A stretch of DNA of 34,395 bases, taken from positions 1-34,395 of the forward strand of contig JAEYWA010000050.1 of NCBI GenBank assembly GCA_023431385.1, in the 5' to 3' direction. The DNA is from Bacillota bacterium (GTDB lineage Bacteria; Bacillota; Clostridia; Acetivibrionales; DSM-1351). A program made the position numbers and the translations under genes. Positions 16,135-24,360 of this stretch are shown here, piece after piece. Positions within the stretch are counted from its first letter, which is position 1. Each line of letters opens with the position of its first letter. Under the pieces are notes generated by a model. It searched no databases, was not told where the DNA came from, and worked only from the letters and a program-made list of their open reading frames with translations.

Positions 16135-16674
16135 TTGAATATTCTGGATTCTATATTATCAGAAATAGCAGATGTAATACACAAAGTAAATGATGAAGAA
16201 TTAGATAGATTTGTTTCATTCATTAAAAAAGACTACAAAATATTCGTTGATGGAGAAGGGCGTTCAGGCCTTATGGCAAAAGGTTTTGCCATGAGGTTGA
16301 TGCATTTGGGATATACTGTATATGTAGTAGGAGAAACTATTACTCCTGCAGTAAGCAAAAATGATGTGTTTATAGCATTTTCGGGTTCGGGTGAGTCAAC
16401 AGGAGTGCTGGCTGACACAAAGAAGGCAGTTGAAAAGGGATGCAAGGTATTGGCTGTTACCAGCAAGGTGGAATCTTCGCTGGCAAAATTGGCAGAGACT
16501 GTACTGATAGTACCGGGAACTATAAAATCAGACAGTAACGAGAGCCGTGAATCAATACAGCTATTAAGTTCATTATTTGACCAGAGCCTTCATGTTACAT
16601 TAGATGCTGTATGTCTGATGTTAAGTAAAAGAGATGAAGTATCAAATGACGAGGCAACAAAAATCCATTGGTAG
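16135..16674 (+). CDS. hxlB: 6-phospho-3-hexuloisomerase (SIS domain)
   Basis: This 179-residue single SIS-domain sugar-phosphate isomerase interconverts 3-hexulose 6-phosphate and fructose 6-phosphate in the ribulose monophosphate route. The signatures G-E-G-R-S-G-L-M-A-K-G-F-A-M-R-L-M-H-L-G and F-S-G-S-G-E-S-T-G are nearly those of Bacillus HxlB, and S-L-F-D-Q-S-L-H is also conserved. The start is TTG, after GAGG, two bases beyond the HPS-like stop. The C-terminus ends at K-I-H-W, a few residues short of the usual H-x-N-L-E tail, so it may be slightly truncated. It is the last gene of the operon and is followed by a strong hairpin. Confidence 0.88.
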   Translation: MNILDSILSEIADVIHKVNDEELDRFVSFIKKDYKIFVDGEGRSGLMAKGFAMRLMHLGYTVYVVGETITPAVSKNDVFIAFSGSGESTGVLADTKKAVEKGCKVLAVTSKVESSLAKLAETVLIVPGTIKSDSNESRESIQLLSSLFDQSLHVTLDAVCLMLSKRDEVSNDEATKIHW

Positions 16675-16683
16675 AAACGCAGT

Positions 16684-16726
16684 GTTTCGTCGAAGGGGGG
16701 GATTAGTCTCCCCCCTTCGACGAAAC
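16684..16726. terminator. 17-bp perfect stem-loop between convergent operons
   Basis: The arms 16684-16700 and 16710-16726 are exact complements (GTTTCGTCGAAGGGGGG), with a nine-base loop. The stem ends in six G:C pairs, strikingly GC-rich for this genome. No T-run follows on either strand, but its position between the hexuloisomerase stop and the kinase stop supports a bidirectional terminator. It could instead be a dispersed palindromic repeat. Confidence 0.7.
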
Positions 16727-16756
16727 AAGACTTGCGAGCGAAGACGGAGTTATAAC

Positions 16757-18169
16757 CTAAGTTACCTCAGAACGAATATATTCTATAATATCAAAGGAAG
16801 TCGCCACGCATTTTCTTGCTTCTGACAAAGAAGATAGCTCTCCATAATTTAACATTTGAGCCAGAATATTCCCTATTGCAGTTGCTTCGGCAGGACCTGC
16901 CAGCACCATGCGGCCTGTGTATTTTGAAGTTAGCCTGTTTAAGTAATCCGCATTGGAGCCGCCACCGATAATATGAATGTTATCAAAATACTTTCCTGTA
17001 AGTTGTTCAATCTGTGTAATGGTACTTGCATAACATTTGGCAAGACTGTTGTAAATAACAGAAGCTATTTCACCCAAGGTTTCGGGAATTTGCTGACCTG
17101 TTATTTTGCAATAGGCTTTGATTGCTTCTACCATACTCTTAGGGGATAAAAAGCAATTATCATTACAATCCACAATAGAGGATATCTCCTCTTGAGAGGC
17201 CATATCACAGATTTCTGCATAGGAATATTCTCCGCCGATTTCTTTTTTTACTGATTGTATCATCCATAGCCCCATAATATTTTTTATATATCGGTAACGA
17301 TAGTCAAACCCACCTTCGTTTGAAAAGTTTGCTTCCATACTACCCCTCGAGCAGTTTGGCTCTTTCAATTCTATTCCCACCAGAGACCAAGTCCCGGAGC
17401 TAATGTACAGGGCTTCATTACTAGTATTAGGAACAGCCAAAACTGCTGATGCAGTATCGTGGGAGCAGGGCATAATCACCTGACAATCATAGCCTACAAA
17501 TTCTGCTATCTCTGTTCTGAGATTACCAACTATTGTGCCGGGTCTTTGTATTTTCTTAAATATTTTACGTGGAAGGGAGAGCTTATCAATCAGTTCATAG
17601 TCCCAGTCCTTAGTATGTATATTTACTAATTGTGTAGTAGTGGCTATAGTATATTCCTGCTTAATTTCACCGGTGAGCAGAAAGTTATAAAAATCAGGGG
17701 TCATCAACATAGCATCAGCTTGTTCCAAATGCTCGGGATTTTTTTGCATCACTGCCATCAGCTGATAGAGTGTATTATATATCTGTTTTTGGATACCTGT
17801 TCTATAATATAGCCTCTCTGTTGATATGTATTGGTTTAATACTTTATCCATAGCCTCTGTCCTATGGTCCCGATATCCTACTGCCTGACCAAGTATACTG
17901 CCGCGTTTATCCAGCAGAACAAAATCAACGCCCCAGGTATCAATACCCACACTCTTGGGAAGCTTGCAAAGCTCCCTGCATTTTTTCATACCCTCTAAAA
18001 TATGCCTGAATAGATTTTCTGTATTCCAGCATAGTTGTCCATCCTTATTTTCCATACCATTATCAAACCTGTATACTTCCTCTAAACAGATTTTGCCATT
18101 CACCAGACTGCCCAGTACGTGCCTGCCGCTGGAGGCACCAATGTCAATTGCTAAATGATATGTATTCAT
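16757..18169 (-). CDS. Rhamnulokinase-family sugar kinase, probable L-fuculokinase
   Basis: This 470-residue FGGY kinase has the N-terminal A-I-D-I-G-A-S-S-G-R, D-T-W-G-V-D-F-V-L-L-D, and I-S-S-G-T-W-S-L-V-G motifs of RhaB, and late I-I-G-G-G-S-N-A-D-Y. Sequence says rhamnulokinase; context says L-fuculokinase, as it closes an operon with L-fucose isomerase and fuculose-phosphate aldolase and no rhamnose gene is present. Several clostridia and Bacteroides use RhaB-type kinases in this role. The product would be L-fuculose 1-phosphate. An in-frame ATG at 18205 is upstream of the aldolase stop and lacks a ribosome site; AGGAGG eight bases before ATG 18169 fixes the start. Confidence 0.85.
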   Translation of the reverse strand: MNTYHLAIDIGASSGRHVLGSLVNGKICLEEVYRFDNGMENKDGQLCWNTENLFRHILEGMKKCRELCKLPKSVGIDTWGVDFVLLDKRGSILGQAVGYRDHRTEAMDKVLNQYISTERLYYRTGIQKQIYNTLYQLMAVMQKNPEHLEQADAMLMTPDFYNFLLTGEIKQEYTIATTTQLVNIHTKDWDYELIDKLSLPRKIFKKIQRPGTIVGNLRTEIAEFVGYDCQVIMPCSHDTASAVLAVPNTSNEALYISSGTWSLVGIELKEPNCSRGSMEANFSNEGGFDYRYRYIKNIMGLWMIQSVKKEIGGEYSYAEICDMASQEEISSIVDCNDNCFLSPKSMVEAIKAYCKITGQQIPETLGEIASVIYNSLAKCYASTITQIEQLTGKYFDNIHIIGGGSNADYLNRLTSKYTGRMVLAGPAEATAIGNILAQMLNYGELSSLSEARKCVATSFDIIEYIRSEVT

Positions 18170-18197
18170 TGCTACTCCTCCTGCAATCCTGCTATGG

Positions 18198-18902
18198 TTA
18201 TTCATTACCCTTCGGATATTTCTTATACCCCGGATGTTTTCCTGTTACTTTATAACCCTCGCGCATAGAGATTAACCGGTCAATATTCTCCCTTGATATC
18301 TCCTTTGCTCCTCCAAGTAAATGTGCATTTAAGCTTATTTTTGCAAATAACTCCAAGGTTTCCATGCGATAATATGCAGTAAGCAAATCTGTACCAACAG
18401 AAAGAGCACCATGATTCTGAAGCAATACGACATCATGTATTCCAAGATAAGGAGCTATCGCATCCGGAACCTCATAGGTAGAAGGTGTGCCATATGGTGT
18501 AACAGGAATAGAACCTAACGCAATAACTGTTTCAATCATAGAATACTCATCCAATGCAATATTAGCTACTGCGTATCCTGTGGCAACCGGGGGATGAGCA
18601 TGAAGTACAGCTCCTATATCGTCTCTTTCTTTATAGCACCTCAAATGCATCTTGATCTCAGAAGAAGGCCTGTATTCACTCTTTTCCAAAAGCATACCGC
18701 TATTATCAATATGCACTATTTTGTCAGGTGTAATAAAGCTTTTGCTAATACCGGTTGGAGTTGCTAAATAAGTGCCATCGTCCAGCTTAACCGTTATATT
18801 TCCATCATTTGCAGCAACCCAGCCTAGCTGCCACATTTTGTGGCAGATATCGCAAAGCTGTTCCTTTATAAGATTTACATTCAACATTTCCTTGTTACTC
18901 AT
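18198..18902 (-). CDS. fucA: L-fuculose-phosphate aldolase (class II)
   Basis: This zinc aldolase cleaves L-fuculose 1-phosphate to L-lactaldehyde and dihydroxyacetone phosphate. In 234 residues the zinc ligands are visible in L-H-A-H-P-P and Q-N-H-G-A-L, the catalytic Glu in P-S-S-E-I-K, and the N-terminal N-D-G-N-I-T and T-P-T-G-I-S phosphate-binding pieces. It is about 20 residues longer than E. coli FucA (215), mainly at the C-terminus. An ATG at 18914 has no ribosome site, whereas GGGAG lies five bases before the ATG at 18902. It sits between fucI (66 bp upstream) and the kinase (28 bp downstream). AraD- or RhaD-like specificity is possible but less likely beside FucI. Confidence 0.88.
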   Translation of the reverse strand: MSNKEMLNVNLIKEQLCDICHKMWQLGWVAANDGNITVKLDDGTYLATPTGISKSFITPDKIVHIDNSGMLLEKSEYRPSSEIKMHLRCYKERDDIGAVLHAHPPVATGYAVANIALDEYSMIETVIALGSIPVTPYGTPSTYEVPDAIAPYLGIHDVVLLQNHGALSVGTDLLTAYYRMETLELFAKISLNAHLLGGAKEISRENIDRLISMREGYKVTGKHPGYKKYPKGNE

Positions 18903-18968
18903 AATATCTCCCATCTACGCCCATGGAGCGTACACAAATAGTTGAAAAGAACACATCAATATAAACTT

Positions 18969-20762
18969 TTATTTATAGAGTGGACCATAAGCTGCACATA
19001 CTCTGTAATCCTGACCTTCTTTATCCATGCCGAATGCATTCCATGCTGCAGGACGGAAAATCTTTTCTTCTGGTATGTTATGCATACTCACAGGAATACG
19101 AAGAATAGAGCATAGAGTAATTAAGTCTGCACCGATATGTCCGTAGGAGATAGCTCCGTGATTTGCTCCCCAGTTATTCATTACAGCATAGGCGTTTTTA
19201 AATACACCTTCTTCGGTTGTTCTGGGTGCAAACCAGGTACATGGCCAGGTATAGTCTGTTCTCTTCCATAATATACCTGTAACCTCCTCTGGCAGATTAA
19301 CCGTCCAACCCTCTGCAATCTGGAGCATGGGACCGAGTCCCTTCACAAGATTTAAGCGAATCATCGTCACAGGCATTTCTACTCTTGTAACAAATCTGGA
19401 CGAGTAGCCGCCCCCTCTGAAGTATCCATTATCAGCTGCATTCCAGGTAGTTGCTTTCAATATTGCTTCCTGGTCATCATATGTAATATCATACCAGGGT
19501 TTAATTACTCCGCTTCCATTTTCATCCTTTGCTTCTCCGTTAGCATCTAGACATGCAGCACCGGAATTAATCAAATGAATAAAACCACCCGAAGTTTTTG
19601 CATGCCCCTGCAATTCATACCCGGTTGCTTTCTTTACAGCCTCTGGACTCCAATAGGTACGTACGTCGGCGAAAATCTGAGCACGATTTGTTAACAGCTT
19701 CATAAAAAGCATTCCCAAGCCATTTAAAACATCATTTTCTGTGGCAAGGATATATGGCTCTCTAGCACCGTTCCAGTCGAAGGAGGTATTCAAAAGTGCT
19801 TCAGCGAAATCACAGTTGGGATAAAAGTCAGTCCATTGCCTCTGTCCTTGGAACCCTGCAGCGATTGCATTGTGTCCAACCGCTTCTTCTTCACATCCCT
19901 TTGGTAGATTGTGATTTCCATTCATCAGGTCCTTAATGATACACATCATTTTTACAACAAATTCCCAGTCTTTTTCTTTTTCCTCCAGGCTCTTCTGGAC
20001 TTCAGCAGGATTCTTATCAAATCCTTCCTTGCATTTTTCCTTGGTCCATTTAAGAGCTTTTTTAAATTCTTCCTCATCATAGATGCCCTCTGTCATTCTT
20101 CTGATGATTTCCACTTCATCAATTGACTCGACTCTCATCCCCAAATACTCCTCTATAAAAGCAGGATCAATGATAGAGCCGCCAATACCCATGCAGATAG
20201 AACCTATCTGGAGATAGGATTTTCCCCTCATAGTTGCAGCCGCAATCGAAGCACGTCCAAAGCGCAATAATTTATCCTTAACATCTTCAGGAATTGATGT
20301 ATCCTGTGCGTCCTGCACATCATGACCATAGATACCAAAGGCTGGGAGCCCCTTTTGTGCATGGGTTGCCAATACCGAAGCCAAATATACTGCACCTGGT
20401 CTTTCTGTTCCGTTAAATCCCCATACGCCTTTAATAGTCATTGGATCCATATCCATTGTTTCAGCACCGTAGCACCAGCAAGGCGTTACGGTTAGAGTAA
20501 TATCAACTCCGGCCTTTTTAAATTTATCTGCACATGCTGCTGCTTCTGTAACACGCCCAATTGTTGTATCGGAAATAACTACTTTTACTGCTTCACCATT
20601 GGAATATTTTAAGTTCTCTTCAAACAGTTTCGCTGCAGACCTCGCCATGCTCATGGTCTGTTCTTCCAAGGATTCACGTACATTTAAATATCCTCTTCTT
20701 CCATCAATCGTCGGACGGATACCGATTACCGGATAATCACCAATTAATCTGCTTTTTCCCAT
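18969..20762 (-). CDS. fucI: L-fucose isomerase
   Basis: This manganese-dependent aldose-ketose isomerase converts L-fucose to L-fuculose (and D-arabinose to D-ribulose). The 597-residue length matches E. coli FucI (591). The start G-D-Y-P-V-I-G-I-R-P-T-I-D-G-R-R-G is characteristic, as are the metal-site segments A-T-E-N-D-V-L-N, F-A-D-V-R-T-Y-W and N-H-G-A-I-S-Y-G-H. GGGAGGA lies about seven bases before the ATG. It is the first gene of the fucI-fucA-kinase operon and is transcribed away from an AraC-type regulator across a 127-bp shared promoter region. No bacterial-microcompartment genes, which often accompany fucose use, are in the window. Confidence 0.96.
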   Translation of the reverse strand: MGKSRLIGDYPVIGIRPTIDGRRGYLNVRESLEEQTMSMARSAAKLFEENLKYSNGEAVKVVISDTTIGRVTEAAACADKFKKAGVDITLTVTPCWCYGAETMDMDPMTIKGVWGFNGTERPGAVYLASVLATHAQKGLPAFGIYGHDVQDAQDTSIPEDVKDKLLRFGRASIAAATMRGKSYLQIGSICMGIGGSIIDPAFIEEYLGMRVESIDEVEIIRRMTEGIYDEEEFKKALKWTKEKCKEGFDKNPAEVQKSLEEKEKDWEFVVKMMCIIKDLMNGNHNLPKGCEEEAVGHNAIAAGFQGQRQWTDFYPNCDFAEALLNTSFDWNGAREPYILATENDVLNGLGMLFMKLLTNRAQIFADVRTYWSPEAVKKATGYELQGHAKTSGGFIHLINSGAACLDANGEAKDENGSGVIKPWYDITYDDQEAILKATTWNAADNGYFRGGGYSSRFVTRVEMPVTMIRLNLVKGLGPMLQIAEGWTVNLPEEVTGILWKRTDYTWPCTWFAPRTTEEGVFKNAYAVMNNWGANHGAISYGHIGADLITLCSILRIPVSMHNIPEEKIFRPAAWNAFGMDKEGQDYRVCAAYGPLYK

Positions 20763-20889
20763 TCTTAAATCCTCCCTCTAAATTAGTTGAAGCTTTATTT
20801 TTATTATAAGTTGGTCATTACTGTAAATCTTGTGTTATAATAGACTAAAAATATAACAATATTCACTTGTATTGAGTGGGGCATATTAA
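20763..20889. promoter_or_regulatory. Divergent promoter region, fucI / araC-type regulator
   Basis: On the plus strand TATAAT at 20836-20841, preceded by TGT (extended -10), serves the regulator. On the minus strand TATAAT (plus coordinates 20803-20808) is a candidate -10 for fucI. Neither has a convincing TTGACA at 17 bases, as expected for promoters that need an activator. I did not find a clear cre site. Confidence 0.45.
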
Positions 20890-21789
20890 ATGAAATATTT
20901 TGAATATAGAGAACAGAGGCAGCAAGGAACCCTTGACTTTCCCGTAGAAATTTATCATATCGAACCCGGTCATCTCAGGTATCAAATGCCATATCATTGG
21001 CATCCCGAATATGAAATTATCCGTATCCTTGAGGGAACTTTTCATTTGACATTGGATGATAAGACCTTTGTTGTTAATAAAGGCGATATTCTCTTTTTAC
21101 ATGACGGAACTTTACATGGCGGCATTCCTGAAAATTGTATCTATGAATGTCTCGTTTTTAATATAAATCTCCTACAAAAAGAAAATAATATTTGTGCAAA
21201 GTTTATGCAAAAAATTATTCGGCATGAAGTATTATTCAGACAACAATTGCCTAAGGAATTGATTGGAATAAAGAATACAATTGACAACTTATTCCATGTA
21301 ATGGCTGAGAAAAATACGGGATACGAGTTTCTAACACAAGGTTACCTCTATCAGCTTCTAGGTTTAATGTTAAGTGAACAATTATATACGGTCAATGTAA
21401 GCGCAGCGCGTATATCTCAACAACATGTGCTGGTTTTTAAAAGAGTATTAAGCTATATTGAAAATAATTATTCAGAACATATATCCCTTGAAGATTTATC
21501 TAAGGTTGCCGGTATGAATCCGAAATATTTTTGCCGTTTCTTTCGTGAGATGTCCTATCATACTCCCATTGAGTACTTAAATTATTATAGGATTGAATGT
21601 GCATGTAATCAGTTATCTGCAACTAAAAACACTATTATTGAGGTGGCCTTTAACTGCGGATTTAATAATATTAGCTACTTTATAAAAACATTTCGTAAAT
21701 ATAAGGGAATTACTCCAAAACAATATATAAAAAAAGAGCTCCATGAAAGAAAGTCTATGGCAGTCAGATATGGAGTTGATAGGGAATAA
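20890..21789 (+). CDS. AraC-family transcriptional regulator
   Basis: This is the probable local activator of the fucose operon. The 299 residues start with a cupin-like sugar-sensing half (about 15-150) with the H-W-H-P-E-Y-E-I segment and G-D-I-L-F-L-H turn, followed by an AraC double helix-turn-helix (about 190-290) with S-L-E-D-L-S-K-V-A-G-M-N-P-K-Y-F-C-R-F-F-R and I-I-E-V-A-F-N-C-G-F-N. GTGGGG lies before the ATG. Divergent orientation beside fucI is the classic arrangement for regulator and target. The effector is inferred, not shown; L-fucose or L-fuculose is the obvious guess. Confidence 0.88.
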   Translation: MKYFEYREQRQQGTLDFPVEIYHIEPGHLRYQMPYHWHPEYEIIRILEGTFHLTLDDKTFVVNKGDILFLHDGTLHGGIPENCIYECLVFNINLLQKENNICAKFMQKIIRHEVLFRQQLPKELIGIKNTIDNLFHVMAEKNTGYEFLTQGYLYQLLGLMLSEQLYTVNVSAARISQQHVLVFKRVLSYIENNYSEHISLEDLSKVAGMNPKYFCRFFREMSYHTPIEYLNYYRIECACNQLSATKNTIIEVAFNCGFNNISYFIKTFRKYKGITPKQYIKKELHERKSMAVRYGVDRE

Positions 21790-22117
21790 ACACAGCTGCC
21801 TTTTCTGCTACTCATCTCTAATGGGACGGGAACAGGCTGGGATGAAAAAACCTGGAGAAGCACCCAAAAGAATTACTTGAAAAATGTCGCCACTGAAGTT
21901 ATATTGACTATGATTGTCCACACTATTTACATGACTATGTATATAGTGACCTGTCAGTACATATGAGGAATTTTATAAACATCTTAGTTGGGTGAGAATG
22001 ATAATTATTGTTCAATTAACCGCCTAATAAGGCCTCGCTAGACTGGGCCGGAACATTTTCTCTGTTCGGGGAGTGTCGAATACTAATATTTAATGTCGAA
22101 AAAAGCAACATTTGTTA
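21790..22117. other. Intergenic stretch without a convincing gene
   Basis: No credible coding frame is visible. A hairpin with GAACA/TGTTC and flanking CC/GG pairs lies near 22051-22074 without a T-run. A short frame near 21870-21990 reads as cysteine- and tyrosine-rich fragments interrupted by a TGA and may be a decayed small gene, but I cannot support it. Confidence 0.4.
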
Positions 22118-22146
22118 TTGACTTCACAAATAAAATTTGATATATT
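22118..22146 (+). promoter_or_regulatory. Sigma-A promoter of the alcohol dehydrogenase gene
   Basis: TTGACT (22118-22123) and TATATT (22141-22146) are separated by 17 bases, a good vegetative match. The predicted leader is about 42 bases and ends in a GGAGG ribosome site before the ATG at 22195. Confidence 0.7.
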
Positions 22147-22194
22147 GTTAAAGAAATAACAAACTTATTAAATACATTATCGGAGGCGAGTCTT

Positions 22195-23259
22195 ATGCGA
22201 GGATTTGCAATGAAAAAAATCGGACAAACCGGTTGGGTAGAAAAAGAAGTAACAAAATGTGGGCCGCTTGACGCAATTTGTCGTCCAATAGCATTAGCCC
22301 CATGTACATCTGACATTCATACTGTTTATGAAGGTGCAGTAGGAGAACGTACAGATATGATTCTTGGTCATGAAGCTGTTGGTGAAATTATAGAGGTTGG
22401 AGAATTAGTAAAGGACTTTAAAGTAGGAGATAAGGTGCTTGTACCTGCTATTACACCTGATTGGGGTTCATTGGAGGCGCAACGTGGTTTTTCCATGCAT
22501 TCAGGCGGATGTCTTGGTGGCTGGAAGTTTTCAAACTTCAAAGATGGAGTATTTGCTGAGGCTTTCCATGTGAATGAAGCTGATGCAAATCTTGCATTAT
22601 TACCTAAAGGTCTGGATCCAGCTGAGGCAACAATGTTAAGTGACATGGTACCTACAGGATTTCATGGAGCGGAACTTGCAGAAGTTACTTATGGAGAGGA
22701 TGTACTGGTTATAGGTATAGGACCTGTTGGCCTTATGTCTGTAAAAGGTGCTGCTCTAAGAGGTGCTGGGAGAATTTTAGCTGTTGGAACGAGACCTAAT
22801 TGCGTTGCTCTTGCTAAGGAATATGGTGCAACTGATATTATAAGCTACAAAAATGGTTCTATTGATAAGCAAGTAATGGAATTAACAAAAGGTAAAGGCG
22901 TTGATAAAGTCATTATTGCAGGTGGAGATGTAGATACCTTTATTGAAGCTGTAAAGGCTATAAAGCCAGGCGGTATTATTTCTAACGTAAATTATTTAGG
23001 CAGTGGTGATTTCGTAAAAATACCAAGAGAAGCATGGGGAGTAGGAATGGGCCATATTAGAATAGTTGGTGGCTTAATGCCTGCAGGCCGTATGCGTACT
23101 GAACGTCTTGCAAATCTAATGGTAAATGGTAGACTTGATGTTTCCGGTATGCTTACACATAAGTTTGAAGGACTGGATAGTATTCCAGAGGCTTTAGAGC
23201 TTATGAAAAACAAGCCAAGTGATCTAATTAAGCCGGTTATTACTATATCATATAAATAG
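22195..23259 (+). CDS. adh: NADP-dependent zinc secondary alcohol dehydrogenase
   Basis: This medium-chain dehydrogenase reduces ketones or aldehydes with NADPH, or the reverse. The 354-residue protein aligns closely, from memory, with Clostridium beijerinckii / Thermoanaerobacter secondary alcohol dehydrogenase. Catalytic zinc ligands C37, H59, D150 and E60 fall at the same numbers, and G198, R200 and Y218, which bind the NADP phosphate, are kept (T199 replaces Ser). The structural-zinc cysteine cluster is absent, as in that family. It has its own promoter and a terminator, so it is monocistronic. Near the fucose operon it might reduce lactaldehyde or a related C3 carbonyl; acetone or butanone reduction is the known activity of its relatives. 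Confidence 0.9.
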   Translation: MRGFAMKKIGQTGWVEKEVTKCGPLDAICRPIALAPCTSDIHTVYEGAVGERTDMILGHEAVGEIIEVGELVKDFKVGDKVLVPAITPDWGSLEAQRGFSMHSGGCLGGWKFSNFKDGVFAEAFHVNEADANLALLPKGLDPAEATMLSDMVPTGFHGAELAEVTYGEDVLVIGIGPVGLMSVKGAALRGAGRILAVGTRPNCVALAKEYGATDIISYKNGSIDKQVMELTKGKGVDKVIIAGGDVDTFIEAVKAIKPGGIISNVNYLGSGDFVKIPREAWGVGMGHIRIVGGLMPAGRMRTERLANLMVNGRLDVSGMLTHKFEGLDSIPEALELMKNKPSDLIKPVITISYK

Positions 23260-23300
23260 TAATCAAAAATACATTTTTTAAGCTTTTTGATATTCAAAAA

Positions 23301-23330
23301 TAATACCCCGTCGAAACCGGCGGGGTATTA
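23301..23330. terminator. Intrinsic terminator after adh
   Basis: TAATACCCCG (23301-23310) pairs perfectly with CGGGGTATTA (23321-23330) around a ten-base loop, 42 bp after the dehydrogenase stop. A-rich sequence before and T-rich after make it usable from both strands. Confidence 0.85.
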
Positions 23331-23353
23331 TTATGTATCAAATACCGCACAGG

Positions 23354-23468
23354 TTAGTAATTACCAATTTTGACTGGATACCAGTTGTCGGGATTATGGT
23401 ATTTTTCTGCACAAGCTGTTAAAAAATAATATATGTTGTAATCCTTCTTGTGGTGATATATGCTTCAT
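23354..23468 (-). pseudogene. Possible frameshifted small ORF
   Basis: On the minus strand a frame starts with ATG at 23468 (M-K-H-I-S-P-Q-E-G-L-Q-H-I) and would pass into a protein-like tail (T-A-C-A-E-K-Y-H-N-P-D-N-W-Y-P-V, then K-I-G-N-Y and stop at 23354) if one T were removed from the run of six at 23421-23426. The joined peptide would be about 37 residues. It has no strong ribosome site and I know no homologue. It may be a decayed small gene, or chance. Confidence 0.25.
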
Positions 23469-23704
23469 GTTACGATTTACAATGCAAATTATTCAGGTAA
23501 GTTTAATTCTTGCAAGTCAAGCATCTAATACATATTGTGTTCAGTTAGCTATTACTAACCTGTTGCCCTTAAAAAACTGCCGAGTGGCAGTTCATTATGG
23601 AAAAAGCTCTAAAAAACTTCTTGTTTTTGTGAAGCATTGTCCTTGTGAACAGCAGGAGGGAAGAGTATAATTAAAAAACATATTTTTACAAGGAGGGTTT
23701 CCAC
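23469..23704. other. Probably decayed intergenic DNA
   Basis: A 67-codon open frame covers much of this stretch, but it has no ribosome site and its composition is not convincing. A perfect 7-bp hairpin AACTGCC-GAGT-GGCAGTT lies at 23575-23592. A strong AAGGAGGG site at about 23690-23697 belongs to the broken gene that follows. Confidence 0.4.
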
Positions 23705-24100
23705 ATGAAACTGCAATATCTTGGTACGGCCGCAGCTGAGGGCTGGCCTGCGTTGTTTTGCGATTGTTACTCCTGCCGTAGGGCTCGCATTGCCGGAGGG
23801 CGTAATATCCGCACACGCAGCCAGGCTATGCTGGGCGAGTGAGATCGTGTATGCTATAAGGAGGTGCATCCCTTTGAGGGATACAGCATTAATCATTATA
23901 CTGTTACACCCCTACCTGCCAACCACGACCCAAAATCTGTGCCGGTCATTTATCAGATAACTGACGGTCAAAGCACAATGCTATATGGCACATGTAGATT
24001 ATCAGAAAAAGAGTATCAGAGAATAGAAGCAAGACAGATGGCTTTCAAGGATTATTTTTTAATGTTACTTGATCCAGGAAAGAAACGTGGACAGTTTTGA
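23705..24100 (+). pseudogene. Broken metallo-beta-lactamase-fold hydrolase gene
   Basis: With an excellent ribosome site, the ATG at 23705 opens a frame beginning M-K-L-Q-Y-L-G-T-A-A-A-E-G-W-P, the N-terminus of MBL-fold hydrolases with a C-D-C-x-x-C cluster and N-I-R-T-R-S-Q-A. It stops at TGA 23840-23842 after 45 codons. The same frame resumes beyond the stop with E-V-H-P-F-E-G-Y and T-P-L-P-A-N-H-D, pieces that in intact relatives lie well inside the protein. The segment that should hold the H-x-H-x-D-H zinc motif is therefore deleted, and the frame ends after a C-terminal stretch (R-L-S-E-K-E-Y onward) I cannot match to the family. No active enzyme can result. MBL homology is from memory of the family. 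Confidence 0.7.
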
Positions 24101-24360
24101 AAATGTATACTCACCAATTTATATTTGGAATGATAGTAAAGGGATAAACACGTTTTTGTTCGGAGGTTTTTATGATAATATTTTTAAGTCTTTTGGGTGA
24201 CAGAATGTAAATGTTGGAATACTGCTTTTCGTAGAACTTAAAGACAATTTTACAGATTCGAAATTTGTTTAGAAGAAAAAGGTAACATATATCAAACATT
24301 GCATATATCTAAAGGTGCAGAGGGGAATGTTACTCAGTAATCTATAAGAGGGAAAATCGT

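Noticed and set aside
21870..21990. Cys/Tyr/His-rich reading frame fragments interrupted by TGA
   Set aside because: Could be a decayed small gene, but neither frame is open across the region and no start or ribosome site is convincing.
23467..23670. 67-codon plus-strand frame before the broken MBL gene
   Set aside because: No ribosome site at its ATG and an unconvincing sequence; at best its tail is a remnant of an upstream gene.
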